Part shown: one piece after another, positions 14,559 to 23,986 of the stretch
Layout: every line of letters begins with the position of its first letter
Position numbering within the stretch: position 1 is the stretch's first letter
From: Anaerolineales bacterium
GTDB taxonomy: Bacteria; Chloroflexota; Anaerolineae; Anaerolineales; Villigracilaceae
DNA length: 64,000 nucleotides
NCBI GenBank assembly: GCA_016789025.1
Contig: JAEURC010000085.1
Coordinates: forward strand, 1 to 64,000
Reading direction: 5' to 3'
The notes under the pieces: model-generated
The model's input: only the letters and a program-made list of their open reading frames with translations
What the model was told of the DNA's origin: nothing
The model's database searches: none
Translations under genes and position numbers: made by a program

Positions 14559-15297
14559 TGGACGCCTCGTATTCGCTCGAAGAAACTTTTCCGTAGCGGC
14601 GCTCGCGCGAGGCGAAGGTTTCGAGGGCGCGCAGGTATTCCTCGCGGTCGAAGTCGGGCCAATATTTCGGTGTGACGAACCATTCGGAATATGCGCCCTG
14701 CCAGATCAGGAAGTTGCTTACACGCAACTCGCCGGAAGTGCGGATGATGAGGTCGGGATCGGGAGTGCCTGCCGTGTACAAGTAACGGCTCACGAGTTCA
14801 TCGGTCACGTTTTCAGGAGGAACACCATCTTTCATAATGTGCTGGATCGCGTTGATAATCTCATCACGTCCGCCGTAATTGAACGCCACGTTCAGAACCA
14901 GGCGGTCGTTATTTTTTGTCGCGTCGATCGCGTCTAACACTTTTTCCTGGAGGTTCGGGGAAAGGCGTTCGAGCCGCCCGATATGACGCAACTGCACTCC
15001 CTCTTTGCTGAGTTCGGCGAGTTCCCGATCGATCACATCCTCAAGAATGAACATCAAACCTTTGACTTCTTCCGGCGGACGTCCCCAATTCTCGGTGGAG
15101 AAGGCATAGATGGTCAAATACTTCACGCCAAATTCCACCGAAGAGCGGATGACGCGTCGCAGGTTCTCGGTGCCGGCTTTATGACCGGCAAGACGCGGCA
15201 AGCCGCGCGAAAGCGCCCAGCGTCCGTTGCCATCCATAATCATCGCAACGTGGCGTGGAATTCTATCGGGAGGGATGGTAAAGGGGGTGTCTGCCAT
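14551..15297 (-). CDS. uppS: Isoprenyl transferase (undecaprenyl diphosphate synthase)
   Basis: UppS elongates farnesyl diphosphate with isopentenyl diphosphate to the lipid carrier for peptidoglycan. The 248-residue cis-prenyltransferase has the catalytic Asp in IMDGNGRWA, the FSTENWGRP region and the C-terminal DLIIRTSGELRVSNFLIWQ signature. Length is normal. It overlaps cdsA and lies nine bases after frr. Its substrate links it to the mevalonate genes at 22-27 kb. Confidence 0.96.
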   Translation of the reverse strand: MADTPFTIPPDRIPRHVAMIMDGNGRWALSRGLPRLAGHKAGTENLRRVIRSSVEFGVKYLTIYAFSTENWGRPPEEVKGLMFILEDVIDRELAELSKEGVQLRHIGRLERLSPNLQEKVLDAIDATKNNDRLVLNVAFNYGGRDEIINAIQHIMKDGVPPENVTDELVSRYLYTAGTPDPDLIIRTSGELRVSNFLIWQGAYSEWFVTPKYWPDFDREEYLRALETFASRERRYGKVSSSEYEASNA

Positions 15298-15305
15298 GGA
15301 ACCGG

Positions 15306-15863
15306 CTAGACTTCCATGATCTCGGCTTCTTTGTTCTTGCCCTGAACGCCGATCTCTTCCACATATTTGTCGGTAAGTTTTTGGAGGTCTTCTTCGCCGC
15401 GTTCGAGATCGTCTTCCGAGATCAACTTTTCCTTTTCAAAGTCGCGCATATCGTTGTGCGCGTCGCGGCGGATGTTGCGGACGGCAATACGCGATTCTTC
15501 CAGGCGGTGATGCACGTGCTTGACGAGGTCGCGGCGGCGTTCCTCGTTGAGCGGCGGCAGGTTGAGATGGATAACCTTGCCGTCATTGTTGGGGTTGAGC
15601 GCCAAGTCCGACGTTTGAATCGCTTTTTCGATCGTCTTCAGAGTCGACGCATCGAACGGCTTGATGGTAATCGTTCGCGCTTCGGGAACGCTGATCGAAG
15701 CCAGTTGCATGAGCGGGGTTGGGTTGCCGTAATACTCAATGGGGAGTTTCTCCACCAAGGCAGGGCTGGCGCGCCCCGTGCGCACGCCAGCCAGATCGTC
15801 ATGCAAGACTTGAAGGGCGCTTTTCATTCGATGTTCGGCATCGGCTAGGATATCTTTAATCAC
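15306..15863 (-). CDS. frr: Ribosome recycling factor
   Basis: RRF splits post-termination ribosomes together with EF-G. The 185-residue protein contains the typical VRTGRASPALVE helix, YYGNPTPLMQLASISVPEAR and the C-terminal three-helix segment. The start is GTG (complement of 15861-15863), with AGGAG upstream at good spacing; no ATG is nearby in frame. It belongs to the tsf-pyrH-frr-uppS-cdsA order but has a 146-base gap after pyrH. Confidence 0.96.
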   Translation of the reverse strand: MIKDILADAEHRMKSALQVLHDDLAGVRTGRASPALVEKLPIEYYGNPTPLMQLASISVPEARTITIKPFDASTLKTIEKAIQTSDLALNPNNDGKVIHLNLPPLNEERRRDLVKHVHHRLEESRIAVRNIRRDAHNDMRDFEKEKLISEDDLERGEEDLQKLTDKYVEEIGVQGKNKEAEIMEV

Positions 15864-16009
15864 TTCAGTCTCCTGAGTTGTGAAATTTATTCAACGACAA
15901 GGATACACCAAAACAATAAAAACCGCTATATGAAGCGCTATCCTTGAGAGGTTTTGAAACAACTCGAGAGTTGAATCTGTACTACGATAAACGCCGGCAG
16001 ACCAATGAC

Positions 16010-16735
<726 letters not shown>

Positions 16736-16792
16736 TTACCCCTCCCTGCCTCCCCATCCGCAAATTGCGGGATGGGGCGGGTGGGGTGTCAA

Positions 16793-16823
16793 AAAAATGA
16801 CCAACCGTCTGGTTGGTCATTTT
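16793..16823 (-). terminator. Terminator of the rpsB-tsf operon
   Basis: ATGACCAACC / GGTTGGTCAT with loop GTCT. On the minus strand the stem is followed by seven T, and on the plus strand by a shorter T-run, so it could work both ways. A second GC-rich hairpin (CCCCATCC...GGATGGGG) lies at about 16753-16777. Confidence 0.88.
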
Positions 16824-16826
16824 ACT

Positions 16827-17432
16827 TTAATTGTTCAAACTTTCGCCCAACTCCCAGCGCTGGAAGCGTCGGACGACCACATTTTCGCCGATGGCGGCGA
16901 CCGTTTGCAAGATCAACTTCTCCACGGTGATCGATTCATCGCGGATGTACGCCTGCCGCGAAAGCACAACTTCATCCTTGAATTTTTCGAGCCGCCCCTG
17001 CACGATCTTCTCGTGGATGTTCTCCGGCTTGCCCTCTTCCTTGGCGCGCGCGCGGGCTATCTCCGCTTCATGGTCGAACACCTCGGCGGGAATATCTTCC
17101 ACTTTCAGGTAGCGCGGCGCAGATGCGGCGATCTGCAACGCCAGTTCATGCGCCAATTCGCGGAATTTATCGGAACGTGCCACAAAATCGGATTCGCAGT
17201 TCACTTCCACCATCACGCCCACGCGTCCACCGCCGTGCGAGTATAGCTCGACTATGCCTTGCGAAGCTTCGCGATCGGCGCGTTTGGCAGCCGTCGCCAT
17301 ACCTTTTTCTCTCAGCCAATCCACCGCTTTTTGAAAATCGCCTTCCGCTTCTTCGAGCGCCTTGCGGCAATCCATCATGCCGGCGCTGGTAGCGGCGCGC
17401 AATTCCTTGATCATATCAATTGTAATTTCCAT
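16827..17432 (-). CDS. tsf: Elongation factor Ts, short form
   Basis: EF-Ts recycles EF-Tu-GDP. The 201-residue protein has the N-terminal UBA-like domain (ELRAATSAGMMDCRKALEEA), the linker KGMATAAKRADREASQG, and one core subdomain (VEVNCESDFVAR, EIARARAKEEGKPENIHEKI, then FKDEVVLSRQAYI). It is about 80 residues shorter than the E. coli protein, with only one complete core repeat, as in several thermophiles and Chloroflexota. It follows rpsB by 29 bases and is followed by a terminator. Confidence 0.95.
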   Translation of the reverse strand: MEITIDMIKELRAATSAGMMDCRKALEEAEGDFQKAVDWLREKGMATAAKRADREASQGIVELYSHGGGRVGVMVEVNCESDFVARSDKFRELAHELALQIAASAPRYLKVEDIPAEVFDHEAEIARARAKEEGKPENIHEKIVQGRLEKFKDEVVLSRQAYIRDESITVEKLILQTVAAIGENVVVRRFQRWELGESLNN

Positions 17433-17461
17433 CCGTTAATTCCTCGTGTTGCAAGGTCTGC

Positions 17462-18382
17462 TTATTCAGCGCCTTCTGATTTTTCTTCCGTTTTTGTTTC
17501 TGCCGCCACTTCAGCTACAGGGGCTTCTTCTGTGGCAGGCTTGCGTGAGGCGCTCATCTTGGCAAGGGTCGCCTCTCCGAGCAGGGCGTTATCTTCCAAT
17601 TCCACGTCGGTCTCCACCACCTTGGGCGCGCGCCGGGCAGGTTTGTCTGATTTCGTTTTGGTTTCCTCGGAAGGCATATCCTCTGCCGAATCGTCTTTTC
17701 GCATGCCTTTGCCCTCAAGCACCGCATCAGCCACTTTTGCCACTAACAACTTAATGGCGCGAATCGCATCATCGTTCGACGGGATCACATAATCCACGTT
17801 CTGCGGGTTGCAGTTCGTGTCCACCATCGCAACGATGGGAATGCCCAGCAAATTCGCTTCACGCACCGCCGAGTCTTCGCGACCCACATCGACGATAAAG
17901 AGCAGATCGGGGCGGCGCTTCATGTTGCGAACACCGGAAAAGCGGGTGGTCAACCGAACGATCTCGCGTTCGATCAACAACCCTTCCTTTTTAGTCAAGC
18001 GGTGAATATCTCCGCTATCGCGCATTTTTTCGAGCCGTTCAAATTCCTGAATGCGGTCATGCATCGTCGACCAGTTCGTCAGAACGCCGCCCATCCAACG
18101 TTCGGTCACATAGGGCATAGCGCACCGCGCAGCTTCAGCCGCCACGGTTTCCTGCGCCTGCCGCTTCGTACCGACAAACAAAATTGTGCCGCCATTGGCG
18201 ACCGTATCACGGATCACATTGAACGCCTGACTCAACAATTTGGATGTCTGTTGCAGGTCGATGATGTGAATGCCATTGCGCTCCGTAAAAATATACGGTT
18301 TCATACGCGGGTCCCATTTGTTGGTGCGATGCCCGAAATGGACGCCGCTCTCAAGCAGGGATTTCATAGGGATAACTGCCAT
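17462..18382 (-). CDS. rpsB: 30S ribosomal protein S2 with C-terminal extension
   Basis: RpsB binds the small-subunit head-platform region. The 306-residue protein starts MAVIPMKSLLESGVHFGHRT (ATG complementary to 18380-18382, AGGAG upstream) and contains KPYIFTERNGIHIIDLQQT, GTKRQAQE, RWMGGVLTNW and DVGREDSAVREANLLGIPIVA. After about residue 235 comes a 70-residue tail rich in Glu, Ala, Lys and Thr, absent from the standard protein of about 240 residues and probably disordered. A longer start 21 bases upstream is possible but has no ribosome site. Confidence 0.95.
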   Translation of the reverse strand: MAVIPMKSLLESGVHFGHRTNKWDPRMKPYIFTERNGIHIIDLQQTSKLLSQAFNVIRDTVANGGTILFVGTKRQAQETVAAEAARCAMPYVTERWMGGVLTNWSTMHDRIQEFERLEKMRDSGDIHRLTKKEGLLIEREIVRLTTRFSGVRNMKRRPDLLFIVDVGREDSAVREANLLGIPIVAMVDTNCNPQNVDYVIPSNDDAIRAIKLLVAKVADAVLEGKGMRKDDSAEDMPSEETKTKSDKPARRAPKVVETDVELEDNALLGEATLAKMSASRKPATEEAPVAEVAAETKTEEKSEGAE

Positions 18383-18649
18383 ATTTCTCCTTACATTCCA
18401 CATGCCAACGCGTGACAGACATTCGCCAGCGTGCCGTGGATGAGTTTAGCGGGATTTGATGACCCGCTCAGGGACGCTCGATGCCCGTCCCAGGCAAGAT
18501 GTCGCTCCTCCCTGAGGAGGCACAAGATTTCTTTGTGCCGCAGTCGCAGGATTCGGAAGCGGCGGGATTATAACACAGGAATTGACGAAAACCCCCGCTT
18601 CGCCTCGACGGGCATTCTGGTACTTACCCTCCGCCTCTCTCCCCCTTTT
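18383..18649. other. Intergenic region between dnaA and rpsB
   Basis: It holds the rpsB leader and a GC-rich palindromic segment at about 18449-18545: hairpin GCGGG...CCCGC at 18449-18467, then CAGGCAAGATGTCGCTCC, a sequence shared in part with the REP-like repeats at 5664 and 10100. No coding potential was seen. Confidence 0.5.
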
Positions 18650-18690
18650 AAATGCGCATTCGGAGTTCCCCCGACTCCGAATGCGCATTT
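18650..18690 (-). terminator. Long hairpin downstream of dnaA
   Basis: AAATGCGCATTCGGAGT (18650-18666) and ACTCCGAATGCGCATTT (18674-18690) form a perfect 17-bp stem with a seven-base loop, 22 bases after the dnaA stop. The T-tract is short (three T), so it may act as a terminator or as an RNA-stability element. Confidence 0.65.
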
Positions 18691-18711
18691 CCGCAATGTT
18701 CGATTATGCCG

Positions 18712-20043
18712 TCAGTTGACCAAGTCCTGATTTAGGGCATCCCATATTTTTCTGGCGCGATTTCTAAGTTTTTCGTTCTCATCCACTTTCTTCGTCGCGT
18801 ACATGACCGTCGTATGATCCCGTCCGCCAAGGATTTCGCCAACCTGAGGCAGGGAGATTTCAATGTATTGCCGCAAAATATACATTGCCAATTGGCGAGG
18901 AATCGCTATTTTTGCTGAGCGCTTCTGCCCAAGCAGGTCATCCACGTTTACGCCTTCCATCTCAGCCACCGCTTCAAGAATTTTGGTTGGCGGTATATTC
19001 TTCTTTTGCGGCATCAGATCGACCAATGCCATTTCAACCAGGCTAGGAGTTAATGACGCGCCGCTCAGGTCAGCATACGCAAGAATGCGATTCAACGCGC
19101 CTTCCAACTCGCGAATGTTCGATTGCACGCGACGCGCGATGCTTTCGAGAATTTCATCGGACACCTGCCGACCCGTGCGTTCAGCCTTCGAGCGCAGGAT
19201 GGCGAGCCGCGTTTCCAGATCGGGCGGCTGGATGTCTGCCGTGAGTCCCCACTCGAACCGCGAGCGGAGGCGTTCCTCCAATGTGACCAGCGACTTCGGC
19301 GGGCGATCCGACGAGACGATGATCTGCTTATCCTGCCCGTGTAATGTATTGAACGTGTGAAAAAATTCTTCCTGCGTAGATTCTTTACCGGCAATAAATT
19401 GAATGTCGTCAATTAAAAGCACATCGATCGAACGATATTTCTCCCGGAACGCCTGCGTGGTATGCGTGCGGATGGCGGTGATCATGTCGTTGGTGAATTC
19501 TTCGGAGGAAACGTACAACACGCTCAACCCCCGCGCATGGCAGGAATTGCCAATCGCGTGAAGCAAGTGAGTTTTCCCAAGCCCAACGCCCCCATAAAGG
19601 AACAACGGGTTGTAGGCGCGAGCTGGCTTCTCAGCAACGGCAAGGCACGCAGCGTGCGCCAGCCTGTTGCCCGAACCGACTACAAAGTTCTCAAAGACGT
19701 AGCGGGGGTTTAAAGTCGAATTACGCAGATTCTGCTCGGGAGCCGAAGCAGTTTCCACTGGGGCAAGATGCGGTTCATCCACCTCTATTTCTTTTTCATT
19801 GCCGTGTACAACAAAGGTGACAGCCACACTTCCGTTCAAAATCCCGCCGAGCAGACGGTTGACCGTACCGGCAAGACGATTCTCGAGCCAATCGCGCGCA
19901 TACGCATTGCGGACACCGATGGTAAGCCTTCCATTATGGTAGGAAACCGGCTTGGTATCGCGCACCCAGGTATCGAACGATGCGCGCGGCATTTCCATCT
20001 GTAATTGTCCGAGCACGGACTGCCATGCTTGTTCTGCGTTCAT
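18712..20043 (-). CDS. dnaA: Chromosomal replication initiator DnaA
   Basis: DnaA binds DnaA boxes and opens the origin. The 443-residue protein has the helical domain I, a short linker domain II, the AAA+ domain with Walker A GGVGLGKTHLLHAIG, Walker B LLIDDIQFIAGKE, sensor SSDRPPK, and domain IV ending in the DnaA-box-binding signature GGRDHTTVMYA. The ATG complementary to 20041-20043 is used, with GAGGAG upstream; ten extra residues upstream are possible but have no ribosome site. A consensus DnaA box lies about 310 bases upstream. Confidence 0.97.
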   Translation of the reverse strand: MNAEQAWQSVLGQLQMEMPRASFDTWVRDTKPVSYHNGRLTIGVRNAYARDWLENRLAGTVNRLLGGILNGSVAVTFVVHGNEKEIEVDEPHLAPVETASAPEQNLRNSTLNPRYVFENFVVGSGNRLAHAACLAVAEKPARAYNPLFLYGGVGLGKTHLLHAIGNSCHARGLSVLYVSSEEFTNDMITAIRTHTTQAFREKYRSIDVLLIDDIQFIAGKESTQEEFFHTFNTLHGQDKQIIVSSDRPPKSLVTLEERLRSRFEWGLTADIQPPDLETRLAILRSKAERTGRQVSDEILESIARRVQSNIRELEGALNRILAYADLSGASLTPSLVEMALVDLMPQKKNIPPTKILEAVAEMEGVNVDDLLGQKRSAKIAIPRQLAMYILRQYIEISLPQVGEILGGRDHTTVMYATKKVDENEKLRNRARKIWDALNQDLVN

Positions 20044-20514
20044 TGATTGCTCCTCAGCGGCCGTGGTTGCCAATGTGAAATCTATCCGCTTCGTCAGCGG
20101 CTATTTTTGAAGATATATTATTTTGTTTCAGAGATCCAAAGGGATTGCAAGATGCGCTTCGTACTTCACATCAAAATCTCAGCGTGGTCACATTCTAGCA
20201 TAACTATCCAAAAGTACAACACGAAAAGCCTACGGTTTATTTAAAACATCTGTTTTTTTAAGGTCACTCAACGTTAAAGAGTTCTCGTGCAATGCAACAA
20301 GACTTTGATCTTTCATAGAACGCGCGTTTCAGCCATGCGCGCTCCACAGAGTTATCCACACCCCCATATATGGGGCTTGCTCTGCCATTTTAACGATTAG
20401 GGCTTTGATTTGGCGATCGTTGTTAAAGAACGCGTGTTGAATACATTTTCACATGCGTTGAATAAGACTCAGGATTTTGAGATTCAATGTTAAAGATTCA
20501 ACGATTCGTCCAAT
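20044..20514. other. dnaA upstream region, candidate origin or autoregulatory region
   Basis: This is a 470-base AT-rich gap. It contains one consensus DnaA box TTATCCACA (20352-20360) and three copies of GTTAAAGA (20273-20280, 20422-20429, 20489-20496), each preceded by a CAACG-, CGTT- or CAAT-like stretch. An A+T-rich part with T-runs is at 20215-20260. A single strong box is thin evidence for oriC; control of dnaA by its own product is an equal possibility. No ORF was seen. Confidence 0.4.
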
Positions 20515-22191
20515 TCATGCGCGCGCATGGCGCGGCACCCATGCTAATATCGTCGTTCCCTCATTCAAATGCGATGAAATTTCAACATCGCCGCCCGCCG
20601 ATCGCACGCGCGTCTCCATATTGGCTAGCCCATGACCTATATTGACGCTGATATTCTCCATATCAAAACCGACTCCATCATCACGGATCTCCATCAGGGC
20701 GCGATCTTTCGTTCGCCACAACGAAATATGCACATTTTTTGCTTTTGCATGCTTTGCCGCGTTCGCCAATGCTTCCTGACAGATATGGAATAAGGCAAGA
20801 GAATGGACATCGGGAAGGTTTTTCAGACCTTTTTCAGTATAAGTAAATTGGACCTCGGCAGAAGTATGGGCTTTGAACTCGGCAACAAGGCGTTGAATGC
20901 CACCGACCAACCCGGCTTCACCCATCTGTCTTGGTTTTAGATCTAAAATATACGCCCGCAGATCGCGGATCACTTGATTCAAACCATCAATTGTGCTTTG
21001 AACGCGGCGCTTTGCTTCAATGGAGTCTTCATTGAATGAAAGTAGAGCGTTTTCAAGCGACAAGCCAAGCCCGTAAATGGACTGAATAACCCCGTCATGC
21101 AAATCCATACCGATACGATCGCGCTCTTCCAACACCGCCAAGCGGCGCGCGTCGGTATGCAGTCGCGCATTTTCAATCGCCAGACCTGCCCATGTGCCAA
21201 CCGCCGCCATCATCTCAACGATCCGATTGTCAATTGCATCTTTGGCTTTAGCCGCAACGCTCATAACGCCCATCAAATTCTCGCCGGAAAGCAGGGGAAT
21301 ACAGGCAATCTGATGGAATCCCGCTTTGACAATGGCTTCACGCACAAAACGGGCGTCATCCTCAAGGCGCGCGCTGATCATTGGCTTGCGAGTTTTGGCA
21401 ACCATGCCGATATACCCCTCCCCTACTGGAAATTGATTCCGCATCCAGAAAGCCTCCGCGGCTTGTCCGCGATGCAAGACCATGCGCAATGTAACCTTAT
21501 CCTCCGCTAAAAGAAATATTTCGCCCGCCTCCACCTTCATGTAGTTCATCACGAGCGCGAGAGTTTGATTCAGAATCTCATCCAGTTCCAAACTCGAGGT
21601 CAGGGTTGACGCGATACCATTCAACAGAGACATATCCACGTTTCGGCGGGTCAGCGCCAGGTCGCGTTCCCGCATCTGTTCCACCATACGGACGTTTTGG
21701 ATCGCCGCCGCCGCGTAGGTAGCCAGCATTTGGATGATTTTCTCGTCATCTGAGGTGAACTCTGAAGCATTCAGTTTCTCTGTCAGATAAAGTTGACCCA
21801 GCTGAACATCGCCGGCGCGTATGGGAACGCCTAAAAACGAGACCATGTGCGGATGATTCACAGGAAACCCCACAGAGCGTGGATGATCCTGAATGACTGG
21901 AACTCGCAACGGCTCTTCCCTATTCATCAATTCACCAACCAACCCCTTGCCGCGAGGCGGATGCGGAATAAGCGCCATCTGCTCTTCGGTCATCCCTACA
22001 GAAACAAACTGGACAAGTTTCCCCTCGTCATTCAACACACCGAGAGCGGCATAACGCGCCCCCGCCTGTTCGCAGGCTACCGCCGCGATCCGCTCCAATA
22101 AATGCTCCAGCGAAACATCCTTCACCAATTCAAGGCTGGCTTGATGCAACGCGATCAAACGTTCCTGCAACTGTTCACGGGTAAGCAACAT
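20515..22191 (-). CDS. GAF-domain sensor histidine kinase (HisKA_3, NarX/DegS type)
   Basis: The 558-residue cytosolic kinase has two GAF domains (about 20-180 and 195-345), a dimerisation and phosphoacceptor region with His in RIGMDLHDGVIQSIYGLG (about 370), and a HATPase_c domain (QEALANAAKHAKA, RDDGVGFD, GHGLANMETRVRSAGG). No transmembrane segment is present, so the signal is intracellular, possibly redox, gas or nucleotide sensed by a GAF domain. No response regulator is adjacent: dnaA lies downstream and HMG-CoA reductase is divergent. Confidence 0.9.
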   Translation of the reverse strand: MLLTREQLQERLIALHQASLELVKDVSLEHLLERIAAVACEQAGARYAALGVLNDEGKLVQFVSVGMTEEQMALIPHPPRGKGLVGELMNREEPLRVPVIQDHPRSVGFPVNHPHMVSFLGVPIRAGDVQLGQLYLTEKLNASEFTSDDEKIIQMLATYAAAAIQNVRMVEQMRERDLALTRRNVDMSLLNGIASTLTSSLELDEILNQTLALVMNYMKVEAGEIFLLAEDKVTLRMVLHRGQAAEAFWMRNQFPVGEGYIGMVAKTRKPMISARLEDDARFVREAIVKAGFHQIACIPLLSGENLMGVMSVAAKAKDAIDNRIVEMMAAVGTWAGLAIENARLHTDARRLAVLEERDRIGMDLHDGVIQSIYGLGLSLENALLSFNEDSIEAKRRVQSTIDGLNQVIRDLRAYILDLKPRQMGEAGLVGGIQRLVAEFKAHTSAEVQFTYTEKGLKNLPDVHSLALFHICQEALANAAKHAKAKNVHISLWRTKDRALMEIRDDGVGFDMENISVNIGHGLANMETRVRSAGGDVEISSHLNEGTTILAWVPRHARA

Positions 22192-22257
22192 GCCCGCATT
22201 ATCTCATAAACATGATAGATTTTGCGAGCCAACCAGACTACAATATCTCAACGTATC

Positions 22258-23556
22258 ATGACGACTTCACGAATCCCCGGCTTCTATGATCTGACTCTCG
22301 AAGAGCGCCGCGCCAAACTAGCGGATGCTTCGCCTCTTTCGCCGGGCGAGCTGATTCCGCTTACCAGCCCTCTCGCCCTTGACGTCGCCTCGCACATGGT
22401 CGAAAACGCGATCGGGACATTTTCCCTGCCGCTCGGCGTTGCGCTCAACTTCATGGTCAATGGACGAGATGTACTCATCCCGATGGTCATCGAAGAGCCA
22501 TCTGTCGTGGCAGGCGCGTCATTCATGGCGAAACTCGCCCGCGCAAGTGGAGGCTTCACCGCCACAAGCGCCGAGCCGCTGATGATCGGTCAGTTGCAGG
22601 TGTTGAATGTTGAGGACGCGAACAAAGCCGCCGAGCGCGTGTTGGCGCGTAAAACCGAACTGTTGACGTATGTTGACGCCGCCGAGTCAAGCCTAAAGTC
22701 CAGAGGCGGAGGCGCAAGGGATTTGGAAGTCCGCGTCATCGAAGAATCCCCCATCGGAAAATTTCTCGTCGTTCATCTTATCTACGATGTGCGCGACGCG
22801 ATGGGCGCGAACGCGGTCAACACGGCGTGCGAACGGCTCGCGCCGAGAATCGAAGAAATCACGGGCGGGAAAGTCCATTTGCGGATTCTCTCGAACCTCA
22901 CCGATAAACGCATGGCAAAAGCGACATGCGTTATTCCCGTGAAAGAGTTGGAATTCGTAGCGCAAGATGGTATCTTACGGTACAGCGGCGAGGAAGTGCG
23001 GGATGGAATCATCGCCGCGTACGCCTTCGCCGCCGCAGATCCCTACCGCGCCGCGACCCACAACAAAGGCATCATGAACGGAATTGATCCTGTTGTCATC
23101 GCCACAGGCAACGACTGGCGAGCCATTGAGGCGGGCGCTCACGCCTACGCGGCGCGTTCTGGCAGGTACACTTCATTATCAACATGGTCAAAAGATGAAA
23201 GCGGAAATTTGGTCGGCGAGTTGGAAATGCCGCTGGCGGTGGGAATCGTCGGCGGCGCGACCAAGGTTCACCCTGCCGCGCAAGCCGCCGTCAAGTTGAT
23301 GAACGTGAAATCCGCTGGCGAGTTGGCGGAAATTATTGTTTCCGTCGGTCTCGCGCAAAACATGGCGGCATTACGCGCCCTCGCCACCGAAGGCATCCAG
23401 CGCGGACACATGTCGCTTCACGCGCGGCAGGTCGCCATCGCGGCGGGCGCGAGCGGAGAGTTGATCGAGAAGGTCGCGAGTCAAATGGCGGCGGAGGGGG
23501 TTGTGAGGATGGATAGAGCAAAAGAGATTTTGATGACGATGGAAAGTGGAAAGTAG
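22258..23556 (+). CDS. Hydroxymethylglutaryl-CoA reductase, class II type
   Basis: This enzyme of the mevalonate pathway converts HMG-CoA to mevalonate (class II enzymes are bacterial and often NAD(H)-linked). The 432-residue protein has the substrate motif ENAIGTFSLPLGVALNF, the nucleotide motif VRDAMGANAVNTACE, NDWRAIEAGAHAYAARSG, and the C-terminal catalytic-His region GHMSLHARQVA. The ATG at 22258 is preceded by TACAAT only 13 bases away, so a very short leader is likely. It is the first gene of a three-gene run with a membrane protein and the MerB-like gene, and works with the HMG-CoA synthase at 25.9 kb. Confidence 0.94.
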   Translation: MTTSRIPGFYDLTLEERRAKLADASPLSPGELIPLTSPLALDVASHMVENAIGTFSLPLGVALNFMVNGRDVLIPMVIEEPSVVAGASFMAKLARASGGFTATSAEPLMIGQLQVLNVEDANKAAERVLARKTELLTYVDAAESSLKSRGGGARDLEVRVIEESPIGKFLVVHLIYDVRDAMGANAVNTACERLAPRIEEITGGKVHLRILSNLTDKRMAKATCVIPVKELEFVAQDGILRYSGEEVRDGIIAAYAFAAADPYRAATHNKGIMNGIDPVVIATGNDWRAIEAGAHAYAARSGRYTSLSTWSKDESGNLVGELEMPLAVGIVGGATKVHPAAQAAVKLMNVKSAGELAEIIVSVGLAQNMAALRALATEGIQRGHMSLHARQVAIAAGASGELIEKVASQMAAEGVVRMDRAKEILMTMESGK

Positions 23557-23985
23557 ATGATGGAAAACGGAAAGCGCCGCCCTGCGACCAAAGGGAGCGC
23601 CGAAGGGATGAAAGAGGAAGACACGCTCTGGCAATTTCAACGTCCGCTTGCGGGCGCGTTGATCGGCGTTCTGATTTTTCTGGCTATCCTCCTGCCGCTC
23701 AAATTTTTGGATTACGACTCGATCTTCCTTTACAGGCTAGCGCTGAACCTCGAGTTACTTGGCAGGCTGACCGTCCTAATAATGGGAATGTCGGCGAGTA
23801 TTGACTTGCCTGGGGGCGCAATCAACCTTGTGAGCGTTGCCATCTCCTCCATCCCCGCATGGATCGCGGGCTGGCAGATCGGCTCACACAACTCATCGTC
23901 AAGGATGAAGGGAATCGTTTTTCTCGCAGGATATCTGCTCTTCATTTATGCGTTTGGGAAATTGTTGGCATTCGCAGGAGTTTGA
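23557..23985 (+). CDS. Small membrane protein of unknown function
   Basis: The 142-residue protein starts immediately after the HMG-CoA reductase stop (TAG then ATGATG) and has three or four hydrophobic segments (about 33-52, 60-80, 82-108 and 117-140). There is a charged cytoplasmic N-terminus. No known family is recognised. Its stop is one base before the MerB-like gene start, so the three genes are likely one transcript. Confidence 0.65.
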   Translation: MMENGKRRPATKGSAEGMKEEDTLWQFQRPLAGALIGVLIFLAILLPLKFLDYDSIFLYRLALNLELLGRLTVLIMGMSASIDLPGGAINLVSVAISSIPAWIAGWQIGSHNSSSRMKGIVFLAGYLLFIYAFGKLLAFAGV

Positions 23986-23986
23986 C

